The position numbers were made by a program, and so were the translations under genes. Below are positions 34,965-45,051 of a stretch of DNA of 64,000 bases, piece by piece (within the stretch, counting starts at the first letter, position 1; each line of letters starts with the position of its first letter). Source of the stretch: Temnothorax longispinosus (lineage: Eukaryota; Arthropoda; Insecta; Hymenoptera; Formicidae). The stretch is from positions 18,633,297 through 18,697,296 of the forward strand of contig NC_092358.1 in assembly GCF_030848805.1 (NCBI RefSeq), in the 5' to 3' direction. The notes beneath the pieces are model-generated. The model did no database searches. It was not told where the DNA came from and saw only the letters and a list, made by a program, of their open reading frames with translations.

Positions 34965-35700
34965 AGAAAGTTTCAAAAGAGAGTAATTAAATTATTAAAG
35001 AAATGGATTTTGTTAGGAGTAGTCTTTGTATATATAGACGATATACTTATTGCTACAGGTTCAGTAGAAGAAAATTTAAAAGTTTTAAAAGAGATTTTAT
35101 ATTAGTTCTCAAAAGTTATCAATTCACTTTAAATTGAAAGAAATGTAAATTTCTCAAAAAATCTATTGAATACTTAGAATACATAGTCTCAGAAAAAGGT
35201 ATCGAGCTAAGTCCCCAACACATACAAAAAGTCAAAGATTTTCTTATTCCTCATAAAAGAGAAAAAGTTCAAGAATTTATTGGCCTTACCAGCTACTTTA
35301 GAAAATTCATTGAAAATTATGCATCTATTGCTAAACCTTTGCACAATTGGCTTAGAAAAGATACAGTTTTTAAATTTGATGATAAATGCCTTATTGCCTT
35401 TAACACGTTGAAAGAGAAACTCATTTCACCTGCAGTTTTGAAAATATACAATTCAAATTTACCTACACAATTACATACCGATGCTAGCACTATCGCTATA
35501 GCAGGAATCTTACTACAAGAACATGATAAGAAATTTGCCCCAGTCGCATATTTCAGTAGAGCAACTAATAAAGCAGAAGCTAACTACCACAGTTTCGAAT
35601 TAGAAACACTTGCTATTATTGAATCAGATTTAAAATCAAAAGATTTAAAATCTATTTAACAGGCATTCATTTCACAATTGTTACTGATTGCAATGCACTA
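34965..35700 (+). pseudogene. Pol: C-terminal RT and RNase H, broken
   Basis: Resumes the interrupted RT immediately after the DNA element. The catalytic box reads VYIDDILIAT near 35025, followed by connection and RNase H sequence. An open stretch at 35339-35659 contains LHTDASTIAIAGILLQE (RNase H Asp) and FELETLAIIES (RNase H Glu). Frame changes and stops occur around 35105 and after 35640. Non-functional as it stands. Confidence 0.85.
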
Positions 35701-35709
35701 GTCTACACG

Positions 35710-36411
35710 ATGAAAAAGTCTCAACTTAACCCGCGTATTGCACGTTGGACTTTAAGATTACAAGATTACGATTACACTATTATTCATCGAGAAGGTAAAA
35801 AGATGCAACATGTAGATGCCTTAAGCAGAATAATAGTCCATGTAGAGCCCATCTCATTATCAAAAGAGTTAACATTCAGACAATTGCAAGATGAAAAGCT
35901 CAAACCAATCATGGATAAGCTTGAATCTCAAGACGATAATTATTATACTTTTATCGATGGTTTACTTTTTAGAAAACGTCAAGATAAATCTCTTTTCGTT
36001 GTTCCTGATGCTATGATATCAAACATAATTAGAATTTACCACGATAATATGTCACATTCCGGTTTCGATAAAACGATTCAGGGAATTTTATCTCAATATT
36101 GGTTTCCGTCTATTCGTAAAAAAGTTCGAAAATATATCGGCAATTGTTTACAATGTATTATTTCAAACGTTTCGTCAAACGCCAGAGAAGGAGAAATGCA
36201 AATTACTGATACTCCTACTCAACCGATGCAGATCGTTCATATCGATCATTGTGGTCCTTTTACAACTTCTCAAAAAGGTTTTAAACATACTTTTGTCATT
36301 GTAGACGCTTTTTCCAGATACACATGGTTACGCGCTACCAAAACTACGAGTTCCAAAGAAGCAATCAGACATTTAATTAGTATTTTTGATACCGTAGGTT
36401 ACCGGCCATGA
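35710..36411 (+). pseudogene. Integrase N-terminal half, ended by in-frame TGA
   Basis: 234 codons. It begins at the RNase H/chromodomain-free junction (HVDALSRI), then an HHCC zinc domain (H...H in RIYHDNMSHSGF, C-X2-C in NCLQCI), and the first catalytic Asp in VHIDHCGPF. A TGA at 36409-36411 stops it just before the second Asp block, which follows in the same frame (SDRGTAFTS). A single substitution could account for the stop. Confidence 0.85.
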
Positions 36412-37182
36412 TCTATTGTTTCAGATAGAGGTACAGCTTTCACCTCACGTGAATTTAGCGATTTTATAAAAGATAAAAATATTTTTCACCGTTTAGTTGC
36501 TGTTGCGCAGCCACAAGCGAATGGTTTAGTAGAACGAATAAATAGATTTGTTAAGTCATCATTGACAAAAATAGACGAAGAATTGTTAGAGTGGAGCGAT
36601 AATTTATTAGCAGTTCAATACACTATAAATAATACCTATCACTCGTCGCTAAAAGCAACACCATCTAAAATATTATTAGGTTACGAATTAAATCAACATC
36701 CCGACACTAAGTTGATAGATTTTCTTAAAAATTTGTCAGATTACGATCTCAATTACATTGCCGAGCGGGATAAAAGTCGTGAATTAGCAATACAAGCCAC
36801 TGATAATATTAAAAGTTATAATAAAATGTATTACGACGAAAAACACAAAAAGCCAACAAAATACAAACAAGGCGATTATGTATTTATTAGAGATAGACCA
36901 AAGCCAGGCGATGAGAAAAAGATTAAGCCTTCATATAGAGGTCCATATTTAGTTGCCAAAGCGCTTAATAAAAATAGATACGTCATTACTGATATACCAG
37001 GTTATACTTATACACAAAAACCGTATAATTCTATATTGTCTCCAGATAGAATGAAGAAATGGCTACCAGTCCCAGAGCCAAGAAGTAATATATTGAAAGT
37101 GATGATGAAAACAGTAATTGAATTCCAGATAGAATCTAAACATTATTTATTCTATTTTGAGATATTACTCAAATCATTATAA
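36412..37182 (+). pseudogene. Integrase C-terminal half
   Basis: Same frame as the preceding segment. The second catalytic Asp lies in VSDRGTAFTS and the Glu in QPQANGLVERINRFVKS near 36510-36550. It continues through the C-terminal DNA-binding region (QGDYVFIRDRPKPG...PSYRGPYLV) to a stop at 37180-37182. No chromodomain is evident. Confidence 0.85.
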
Positions 37183-37360
37183 TTTAAGTTATTTTATAAT
37201 ACTAATATTTTCTTTTCTTATTGTATTTATTACAGCTCGAAATTTTGTATTTTCGCTTATAATATATAACACTTTAATTTTGGTTTATATAATTTTGCAA
37301 TTTAATTTTTATGCCTATGTAACGTCCGAGGACGAACGCTCTGTCAGGAATGGCCAAAGC
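37183..37360. other. Spacer between integrase and 3' LTR
   Basis: AT-rich. The 74-codon frame over it is hydrophobic and AT-driven. No env gene and no clear polypurine tract are seen. Confidence 0.5.
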
Positions 37361-37595
37361 TGTAAAGGTACTCTAAGGTAGTATTCAGCGTTTGAATTTC
37401 CCGCGCTACAAGCGTTACCACCGCGGCGCTCCGCGCATGCGCGCCTCGCGCCGTAAGACACCAGCGCCTCTAACACACTACACTAGCGCCCTAACAGACA
37501 ACCCCAGCGACGCCCTGCGTGGTGATTGGCTGACCCCCTCCAAGCGAGTAGAATATGACGTACTATCCGGTAGCGGCGGCTACCAACGAGGATTC
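37361..37595 (+). repeat. 3' LTR, truncated
   Basis: Matches 26119 onward until GAGGATTC at 37595, then departs abruptly. 26 bp later the arm of the next inverted-repeat structure begins. The rest of the LTR is missing from the window. Confidence 0.9.
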
Positions 37596-38102
37596 AGGGG
37601 GTGGACACTTCTTTGTATAACCAGAGAGAAACCTGAGAGCGGCCATCCGGCTTCGGGGGACGTCTGTCCTAATCTGCCCTCTGAGAAAGTAGACGTCAAC
37701 TACGGCGTTACGCTCAGTAACGATCAGAGAGGACTCGGGTAACGATACATGGGTTCGTATCCATGCTATGGTTCGTGTCCGAACTACTCAGATGGAGGGG
37801 ATATGTTGGTCGCGCAAGCCCCTCCTCTGTCCGTGTACGCTAGGCACTCGGCAAGCTTCGAGCGGGGAGAGAAGGACAGACATACGATCTGCTGTCTCTC
37901 TTGAGCTGTGACGTTGCCGTTTTGCACGGGCCGGCTATACCACAATGCCACGCATTTCGGGTATCGCGTCTCGTGTCTCGCCGAGTGCCGATGAGTCTCG
38001 AGTTGACAAATCGACGATACGCTATACCCGCTATACGTTACACACATTTGCTTGTATATTTACAAATTTTAACTTTTATATTTATAACTAAATAAGTTTA
38101 AA

Positions 38103-38107
<5 letters not shown>

Positions 38108-38156
<49 letters not shown>
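38108..38156. repeat. AT-rich (TA)n microsatellite
   Basis: TA repeats with slight interruption, just inside the left arm. Confidence 0.85.
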
Positions 38157-38162
<6 letters not shown>

Positions 38163-38750
38163 CATTTAAAATTTATAAATATATAATATTTAAAAGTAGG
38201 TTTTTCCTCACCCCCTTATAAAATTGAAGGGTTGATCAGACTAATTTGTAAATATTAATTAATTTGACGATAAATGAAACTGTTTACCATTATTTCGGGA
38301 TAAATTTAAATCCCTTACGGAAAGAAACTACAGCGGATTACAGAAAATTATATTACAGGAACTACATAAAAGTATTACACGAAATTACAGGCTGAAGTAT
38401 TGTAATATACTGTAATATTTTCGTACTATACGCTCGGATTACAGAAAAATATTACAGGAAAATAGCCTGTATTCTGTCATTTAGTGGCTCTGCTTGATTT
38501 TAGAGGATTTTCCTTTGAAATACGGTCTCAAGAAGATATTTTAAAATCTAGAGGAATATCCTCTAACCATGAGACACTAGACTTAAGATTGCAGTCCTCT
38601 TAATACTAGAGAACACTGATTTCCGATATTCCCCCGGCATAAAAAAAAATTATTTTTTTCGAAATTTTATTACTATTTTATAACTAAATTTGTTTCTTAA
38701 GATGCAGTCTATGATTATAAATATTTTCTTGTATTTGAAAAACACACTTA

Positions 38751-38818
38751 CCTTGGTGGGATTCGAACTCGGGACCTCTGGATCGTGAGCCAACTGCCTT
38801 ACGTGGTAGACTACTTCT
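38751..38818 (-). pseudogene. tRNA-like sequence, degenerate
   Basis: On the - strand GAGTTCGAATCCC matches the T-loop/B-box of tRNA genes and is preceded by an anticodon-arm-like GGCTCACGATCC. The T stem and anticodon stem do not pair properly, so this is a decayed tRNA or tRNA-derived piece, not a functional gene. Confidence 0.4.
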
Positions 38819-39242
38819 TAATTTGATGTAAGTGTTATATATAGTCTACATATGTCATAACCAGCGCAAATATATAATTTTTCAAAAATTATCTTAAGAA
38901 ACAAATTTCCCCACTTATCAGTAAAATATTTTTTTTTGTGAATATCTTGCCGATATTACAGGATAATAATAGCCTGTAATATCACTGTGGAATTATAGGA
39001 AAATAATCTGTAGTGTATAATTATAATATATATAAGAAAAATATATGTTTATATGATGTCAAAATGGCGAATACCCTGTATACACACTGATACTTTATAT
39101 TTTTTTATATTTATTTACTTATAAAATATAAAAATAAAAAATAATAAAATGTGGTTAAAAAGTGATACATTAAATCTAATAAATTTCAAACAATATTTAT
39201 AGAAATAATTTATATACAGCTGCATTAAAGTAAAAATATACT

Positions 39243-39408
39243 ATATATGGAGGGGTAAAAACCATAGTGGTGTAACTCAAATTTTTAAAAATCTTTTCTC
39301 GTGTGCATAGATGCAATCTGTACAATATATAAATTGCATCTATGCACACGAGAAAATATTTTTAAAAATTTGACTTACACCACTGTTGTTTTTACCCCTC
39401 CATATATG
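39243..39408. repeat. 166-bp hairpin with about 75-bp arms
   Basis: ATATATGGAGGGGTAAAAAC at 39243 is mirrored at 39389-39408, and TGTGCATAGATGCAAT faces ATTGCATCTATGCACA across a loop of about 15 nt. A few mismatches only. Confidence 0.85.
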
Positions 39409-39480
39409 ATGAGACTCGCTATTTCAAATTTCATGGATTACTGGTAGCATTACGTTTAATACACGCGTGTAGTAGTGTAT

Positions 39481-39655
39481 TACACATTTTGTAGATTACA
39501 TGTGTAGTCTACTACACAAGTCACTTACCATACGTGTAGTATATTACACATATAATGGATTACACGTGTAGTCTACTACACAAATCACTTACCACACGTG
39601 TAGTATATTACACATATAGTGGATTACACGTGTAGTGGATTTCACACTTCATGAT
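39481..39655 (+). repeat. 64-bp tandem repeat, about 2.7 copies
   Basis: Copies start TACACAT at 39481, 39545 and 39609. Each unit is rich in the partial palindrome TACACGTGTAGT. Confidence 0.8.
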
Positions 39656-40379
39656 TAGACATGTATTCCATATTACAGGAATTTCACGCACTAAAAAAAT
39701 TACAGCGTGTAATAACTACAGATTATTGTGTTCCTTTCTGTGATAACTACAGGGGGTCCTGTAGTAACTACACAAGTGTAATATTTACTGGCTGTAGTTT
39801 CTTTCCATAAGGGATGTTACGTAAGAAATTCGATAAAAGGGTGGTCACCCTTAAATCCTCAAACAGTCTCACTTTTGTTTTGGATGCGAGTGTAACATAT
39901 ATTTTTTTCAAAATTTTTGAATAAAATTTGCAATTATCTGGGCATTTTTTAAATTTTTGTTTCAAATACAGGGGGTGGTTTACCCCTTAAAAATGATCGA
40001 ACCGAGTCAAAAATTTTTCATTTTTCATATCTCTTGATAATGCAACTATTTTATTTGGTTCGGGCCGAAAATACTGAATCCTTATATACAAAACAATTAA
40101 ATCGATACCCATAAATTCAAAGGGGTGTTTCACACCCTAAATATGGTTTTCCGCAGATAAAAATAAATACGTATGTCTTATTTTTACGTCTACTAAAACA
40201 TATTAAAACATTATCCAAATCGGCGATTTACACTTGGGTAGTGTTACTTGTCAGAAGCTCGATTTTTAATACCGCAAAAAGTACTAAAATTTATACTACA
40301 CATAAAACACACCTATAAATTAATGTATATTCACAGTTTCAAGAAAATCTAGAGAAAATCGATTTTCCGGAGAACATCC

Positions 40380-41809
40380 TTAAGATCTTTCAAACTAGAA
40401 TACGCTCTTGTAATTTATTATTTGTCATTAACATGTTTTATTATTAATCACATACATATAAGTGTGAGAAAGCATATGGTACAAAATAATTTCAATATTC
40501 AAATTATTGTAATAATAAAGAAATCAATTATTTACATTTTCTTCTGTGTGTGTATGTGTGATGTTATTGACAATAGTTTCTTTGCACGTTTACATTTCTT
40601 TTGCAGATTTTTTACACGCTTAATTTTCACGAGTGTAATGTCAAATACAGACAAGATTTTTGTTTAATTTTAAATGTAAGATTTTAATAATCAAACGTTT
40701 TTAATAATCAAACATTTTCAAACTACAAGCGAGGGACAAGCAATATCATCTACAGCATGTATCCTTAAAATACTACGATCTTTTCTAGCAGCACTAGCCA
40801 CTAGCGTATAATTTGTCCGCCGACATTACGAATTTCTTCTGCAACAACACATAAAATGTTGAACAGTTTTCTTGAACGATTGTAACAATGTCTGCATGCC
40901 CTTGCATCATTAACCCTCCGAGGCCACACCTCTTTTTTAATACGCCCCGGCCACACGCGTGTGAATATGAAAATTCAATTTATCTTTCTAAACATCGTGA
41001 ATATTATTAATAAAACAGACATATTTTACATATAATTATATATATTTGTAATGGATTTTTACGTTGTAAATTTTTTATCACACTCAAACGTCTTGCTGTT
41101 GATTATTATCGTCTTAAAAAAAATAATATTTATCATATTTAGAAAGACAAATTGCATTTTCATACTCACAGGCGCATTAAATGCATTAAAGAAATTTAAA
41201 ATATATTTTAAAAATTAAGATAAGTTTCTCTGTCTCTATATATAAACTCTTTCTTCCAAGTCTGTCAAAATTTCTTGAAAGAAGAACATTTGAGACAGTA
41301 TTTTCTTTAAAGAAGAATAAACATTTTTTAATAAGATTATTATTTTAGAATGAGAATGTGAGCAATACGAATTAATAATGCAAGGACATACAGACGTTAT
41401 TACAACCATTCGAGAAAACTGTTCAACATTTTATGTGTTGCAGCAGAAGAAATTCGTAATGTCGGCGGACAAATTACACGCTAGTGGTTAGTGCTGCTAG
41501 AAAAGATAGTAGTATTTTAAGACTACATGCTGTAGATGATATTGCTTGTCCCTCGCTTGCAGTTTGAAAATGTTTGATTATTAAAAACGTTTGATTATTA
41601 AAATCTTGCATTCAAAAAATACGTATGAAGAAGAAAATGTAGACAGAAGAAAATGTAGATAATTGATTTCTTTATTATAATTACAATAATTTGAATATTG
41701 AAATTATTTTATACCATATGCTTTCTAATACTTATATGTATATAATTAATAACAATATATTAATAACAAATAATAAATTAAGGGCGTATTCTGGTTTGAA
41801 AGGTCTTAA
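40380..41809. repeat. Foldback A, arms of about 430-530 bp
   Basis: The left arm 40384 to about 40915 and right arm about 41375-41808 are reverse complements. They include GGACAAGCAATATCATCTAC in the left arm and its mirror in the right. The outer ends read GATCTTTCAAACTAGAATACG and its mirror. No ORF of substance. Confidence 0.8.
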
Positions 41810-42910
41810 AAATAAGTAGTTTTCATACATAGGAATTTTTTATAGGGAAACAAAGAAAACGAATAACGTTAAACTTTGCATGTTTTTTAACCTTATTTTA
41901 AAAATATATTTTTATTTTTCAAGTAAGAAAATGCTCTTCTTTTCTATGTTATATCCTGATCACTAGAAGGTGTAAATGACAGACAGAGTAAATGATTCTA
42001 GCTGTTCTATAGGTATCAGAAACCCAAAAACAAAAAATTTTCTTATTCAGAATAAGTGTGGCCATTGTCTGAACTAGAATAAACATATATTATACGTTTA
42101 TTAGTTTTTTCTTTTAATAAAATATTAACAAAATTTTGAAAAAAATTATAATATTTTTAATAATATAAGAGAAATAAGACCGTTTTATGTGACCGTTATA
42201 CAATCAATCAATATTAAATAAGCCGTGTACGATCCGAGTTTGGATCTTAATAGCCTAATAATATTTTTTGTGAATTACACGTATATTTTTTTCAATCTTA
42301 ATAAATTGCGCGCCGACTAACTTGTCAAACTTACAACATAGCTCCTGTTGGAGTAGTAAAAATTCTTTACTATTATTTAAATCGATTTAATTAGAGGGGT
42401 GTGAGGGGATTTTATTAATCCAATAGGAGCTGTGTTGTAAGTCTGACAAGTTAGTCGGCGCGTAGTTGATTAAAGTTGGAAAAATATGTAAATATATAGT
42501 ATATAAAAAACATTAGGCTACTATAAAATCTAAGCTCAGATCGTAAATGGTTTATTTAATATTGATTAATAATATTTTTGATAAAAAGGCCGCCTAGAAC
42601 CTAAAATGGAAATATTGGTTTAGTTCTAGTTCAGACGATAGCCACATATACTTCTTCTGAATAAGAAAATTTTAGCTTTTTGCGTTTCAGATACCTAGAA
42701 CAGCTAGAATTATTTACTGTCATTTATGGTAACCAGGATATAACAAAAAAGAAGAGCATTTTTGTTACTTAAAAAATAAAAATAAATTTTTAAAATAAAA
42801 TGAAGAAAACATGCAAAGTTTAACGTTATTCACTTTCTTCGTTTCCCTATAAAAAGTTCCTGAAAAATATATATTTTAAAGATCTTTTAAATCAGAATAC
42901 CTCCGTTAAT
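41785..42910. repeat. Foldback B, sharing its left terminus with foldback A
   Basis: Left arm about 41785-42350, right arm about 42415-42905, centred near 42380. Shared blocks include TGTCAAACTTACAACATAGC and its mirror around 42440. The outer end GTATTCTGGTTTGAAAGGTC at 41786 is simultaneously the right end of foldback A, and its mirror (GATCTTTTAAATCAGAATAC) lies at 42881-42900. Confidence 0.8.
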
Positions 42911-43179
42911 AAATAATTCTTTACATTCTTTTCCTGACGGAAGAGATTTTACCACTTCTCAATATAAATATAAATTTATCTCTTGTTATGGTTTCATTCG
43001 ATTATTCCGGCGTTTTTATATTTGTGATTTAATTAGATTATTGTTTACTTTGTTTATATTATATTAGGTGATTGTTTAATGTTTTAGTCTAAACTAATAT
43101 TTAATGTTTTAGTATGTAAACTTGAACATTAATTATCATGTTTTTTTATATTTATCTTCTTCTATCGTAGTAATCCGTT

Positions 43180-43206
43180 CCGAAGAAGACTAAGTACAGT
43201 CGAAAC
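43180..43206 (+). ncRNA. Hammerhead-like motif
   Basis: CCGAAGA, then a 4-bp stem (GACT/AGTC, loop AAGTAC), then GAAACG. The second core box is intact and the first has C for U. It is followed by TTAACC and an AT-rich stretch, as in the motif at 19949. Tentatively a decayed ribozyme of a Penelope-like terminal repeat. Confidence 0.35.
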
Positions 43207-44063
43207 GTTAACCATGTGTATTGTTTATTTAAGAAATTGTTTTTATTTTAATCCAATATCTCTCTGTTGTTGCTCGTGGCCGCTTATAAACATTAATAGC
43301 TAATATAAATTTAATAAGAGTAAAAAGAACATTATAAACTACTTTTTTTCGATATAGTTAATATGTAATTATTGTTATGCATTTAAATATTAAATTTAAA
43401 TACTATTATGCTAAAGTAAAGGTTTTTAAAGTAAGACTTTTTTTTATATAAGAGCATATTGGCCAGAACGGGGATTTCTATACATTACATTTACTAATTT
43501 TAGTTTTTATGTTTATAAATATTTTTTTAATTAATTATATTTGCAATCTTTGTATTTATAAATTTCAAATATATATATATATATATTTTAATTTTATATA
43601 TATAAATATAAAATATTTATTTATTTATTTATTTATAAATATAAAAATTGAAATTTGTAAATATAAACGTAAATGTAACGTATAGCGCATCGTCGATTTG
43701 CCAACTCGAGGCTCGGCGAGACGCGAGGAGCGATACCCGAAATGCATGGCATCGTGGCATAGCCAGCGTGAGCGTGTGCTAAGCAGCTACGTCACAGCTC
43801 AAGCCAGCTCAAGCGAGAAAAAGACAGCAGATCGTATGTCTGCCTTTCTCTCCCCGCTCGAAGCTTGCCGAGTGCCGAGTCAGCCGACTGGCATATCCCC
43901 TCCATCTGAGTAGTTCGGACACAAACCATAGCACGGACACGAACCATGTGTGTACCGTTACCGAGCGTAACGACGTAGTTGACGTCCACTTTCTCAGGCG
44001 GCGCGTCAGTATACGTCCGCTGGAACGGAATGATCCCGGTGGCCGCTCTCAGGTTTCTCTCTG

Positions 44064-44372
44064 TTTCGGCTAATTACCGAGTTTATAAATATTTAATTAA
44101 AATTATATGGGTGACTCACAAACCTTTTTAATCACACTTCATAACTCTTTATACAAAATACAAACAATTCCGTATAAAAACTTTTATTAATTTATCTATT
44201 TCGGCTAAATGCATGGTGTAAAAATAATTAATTAATTACAATTAAACGAATGACTCACAAACCTTTTCAATTGCACTTCAAAAGTCTTCATACGAAATAC
44301 AAACGATTTCATATGGTAGATTCTTTCCCGGACATTCATTTCCGGTCAAATACATACGAATCTCGAACGGTC
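44064..44372 (+). repeat. 309-bp repeat (two tandem units), inverted copy at 63329
   Basis: Two degenerate tandem units of about 145 bp, each starting at TTTCGGCTAA, share GACTCACAAACCTTTT and ACAAAATACAAAC-like words. The whole block recurs in reverse orientation at 63329-63637 with only a handful of mismatches. Weaker units of the same array continue at 44530-44760 on the other side of the hairpin. Confidence 0.9.
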
Positions 44373-44401
44373 GGTTTCAGCGACTCGTGAAAATCCAGCT
44401 T

Positions 44402-44554
44402 TAAGGTGAAATTTCATGGGTAGTGAAAAGCAGCAGCAGATTGTACTGATTGGCTATAAAATAGAGAAGTTCTCGAGTTCCTAGAACTTCTCTATTTTGT
44501 AGCCAATCAGTACGATCTGCTGCTACTTTTCACTGCCCATAAAATTTCACCTTT
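44402..44554. repeat. 153-bp near-perfect palindrome
   Basis: AAGGTGAAATTTCATGGGTA at 44403 is mirrored at the other end (AAAATTTCACCTTTAG). The arms meet at TAGAGAAGTTCTCGAGTTCC/GAACTTCTCTA with almost no loop. It is inserted within the tandem-repeat array about 420 bp upstream of the RPB1 start codon. Confidence 0.9.
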
Positions 44555-44973
44555 AGGGTGTCGGCTGACATCATGGCCAAAATAAAATTGTTAATTACAA
44601 ACAAACTAATTGGTCACAAACGTTAAAAACTGACTCACAATCAATTACAAACGATTTACAAACGAAATACACTTAGAAAAATAAAAAATTATCAAATTTA
44701 GTAATTTCTGTCGGCTAGCTTCATGGTCATCGTGACTCGGCTCACGTGACTGAGTTCAACTGACGCCATATTGAATTTTGGCTACGTAGTTCCATTTTCA
44801 CGAAAGAAATTTATTAGATGGCGCTGAAACGCGAAACGATGAAATTGTGTAGGGAGCAGCATATCTGTCTCCCTTCCATTGTACGGGAGAGTAGCACCCT
44901 GGTGTGGAGCACGTGTGGGTCAGACCAAAATGGTTGGACAGTGTTCGAGCGAGCTTCTGTGAATCGAAGCAAA
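44555..44973 (+). promoter_or_regulatory. RPB1 promoter and 5' UTR region
   Basis: Between the palindrome and the RPB1 ATG. Notable words: GACGCCATATTG (YY1-like), AGATGGCGC at about 44817, CACGTG E-boxes at 44739 and 44910. No TATA box close to the gene, as expected for a housekeeping promoter. An ATG at 44818 is in frame with the RPB1 start 52 codons upstream but reads unlike any RPB1 N-terminus, so I treat this as 5' UTR. Confidence 0.5.
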
Positions 44974-45051
44974 ATGGCAACGTCCGACTCCAAAGCACCT
45001 CTGAGGGCGGTGAAACGCGTCCAATTCGGCATCTTCTCGCCCGACGAGATC
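44974..45051 (+). CDS. RpII215: RPB1 coding exon 1
   Basis: 26 codons from AAAATGGCAACG, a good start context. It contains LRAVKRVQFGIFSPDEI, the conserved RPB1 N-terminus, and ends phase 0 at GATC|GTAAGT. The ATG is chosen over the upstream in-frame ATG at 44818 because the conserved block starts about ten residues in, as in the family. Confidence 0.93.

Larger units (their letters stand above)
26119..37595 (+). mobile_element. Ty3/mdg4-type LTR retrotransposon, dead and interrupted
   Basis: Order on the + strand: 5' LTR, leader, gag, zinc knuckle/protease, RT, RNase H, integrase, then a 3' LTR cut off after about 235 bp. The PR-RT-RH-IN order is that of Ty3/mdg4. Coding continuity is lost in several places: gag near 28219, after protease near 28853, between RNase H and the next frame near 35655-35700, and an in-frame TGA at 36409. 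A 5.3-kb DNA element splits RT between 29635 and 34962. No env-like ORF is seen before the 3' LTR. Both LTRs start TGTAAAGGTACTCTAAGG and are nearly identical over the shared 235 bp, so insertion may not be very old. Confidence 0.9.
38308..39814. mobile_element. 1.5-kb element with about 25-bp TIRs
   Basis: TCCCTTACGGAAAGAAACTA (plus CAGC) at 38311 is mirrored by GCTGTAGTTTCTTTCCATAA (plus GGGA) ending at 39814, with two mismatches. The interior is full of TTACAG/TACAC words, a tRNA-like sequence, a long hairpin and a 64-bp tandem repeat. No coding capacity. Confidence 0.65.
37622..44063. mobile_element. 6.4-kb inverted-repeat structure holding nested palindromes
   Basis: The left arm (37622 to about 38100) starts CAGAGAGAAACCTGAGAGCG, and its mirror ends at 44063 (right arm about 43635-44063). 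They share long blocks, for example AAGCTTCGAGCGGGGAGAGA in the left arm, with visible divergence and small indels. The arms are GC-rich; the interior is AT-rich and contains at least four further palindromic or TIR units. No transposase or target duplication is recognisable, so a rearranged or composite origin is possible. Confidence 0.6.

Noticed and set aside
37157..37381. env-like ORF before the 3' LTR
   Set aside because: Short AT-driven hydrophobic frame overlapping the LTR edge; no envelope features.
39481..39655. CRISPR-like regular repeats
   Set aside because: Direct tandem units without unique spacers, in a eukaryotic genome.
44818..44973. RPB1 start at the upstream in-frame ATG
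   Set aside because: The 52 extra residues are unlike RPB1 N-termini, and the conserved sequence starts right after the ATG at 44974.
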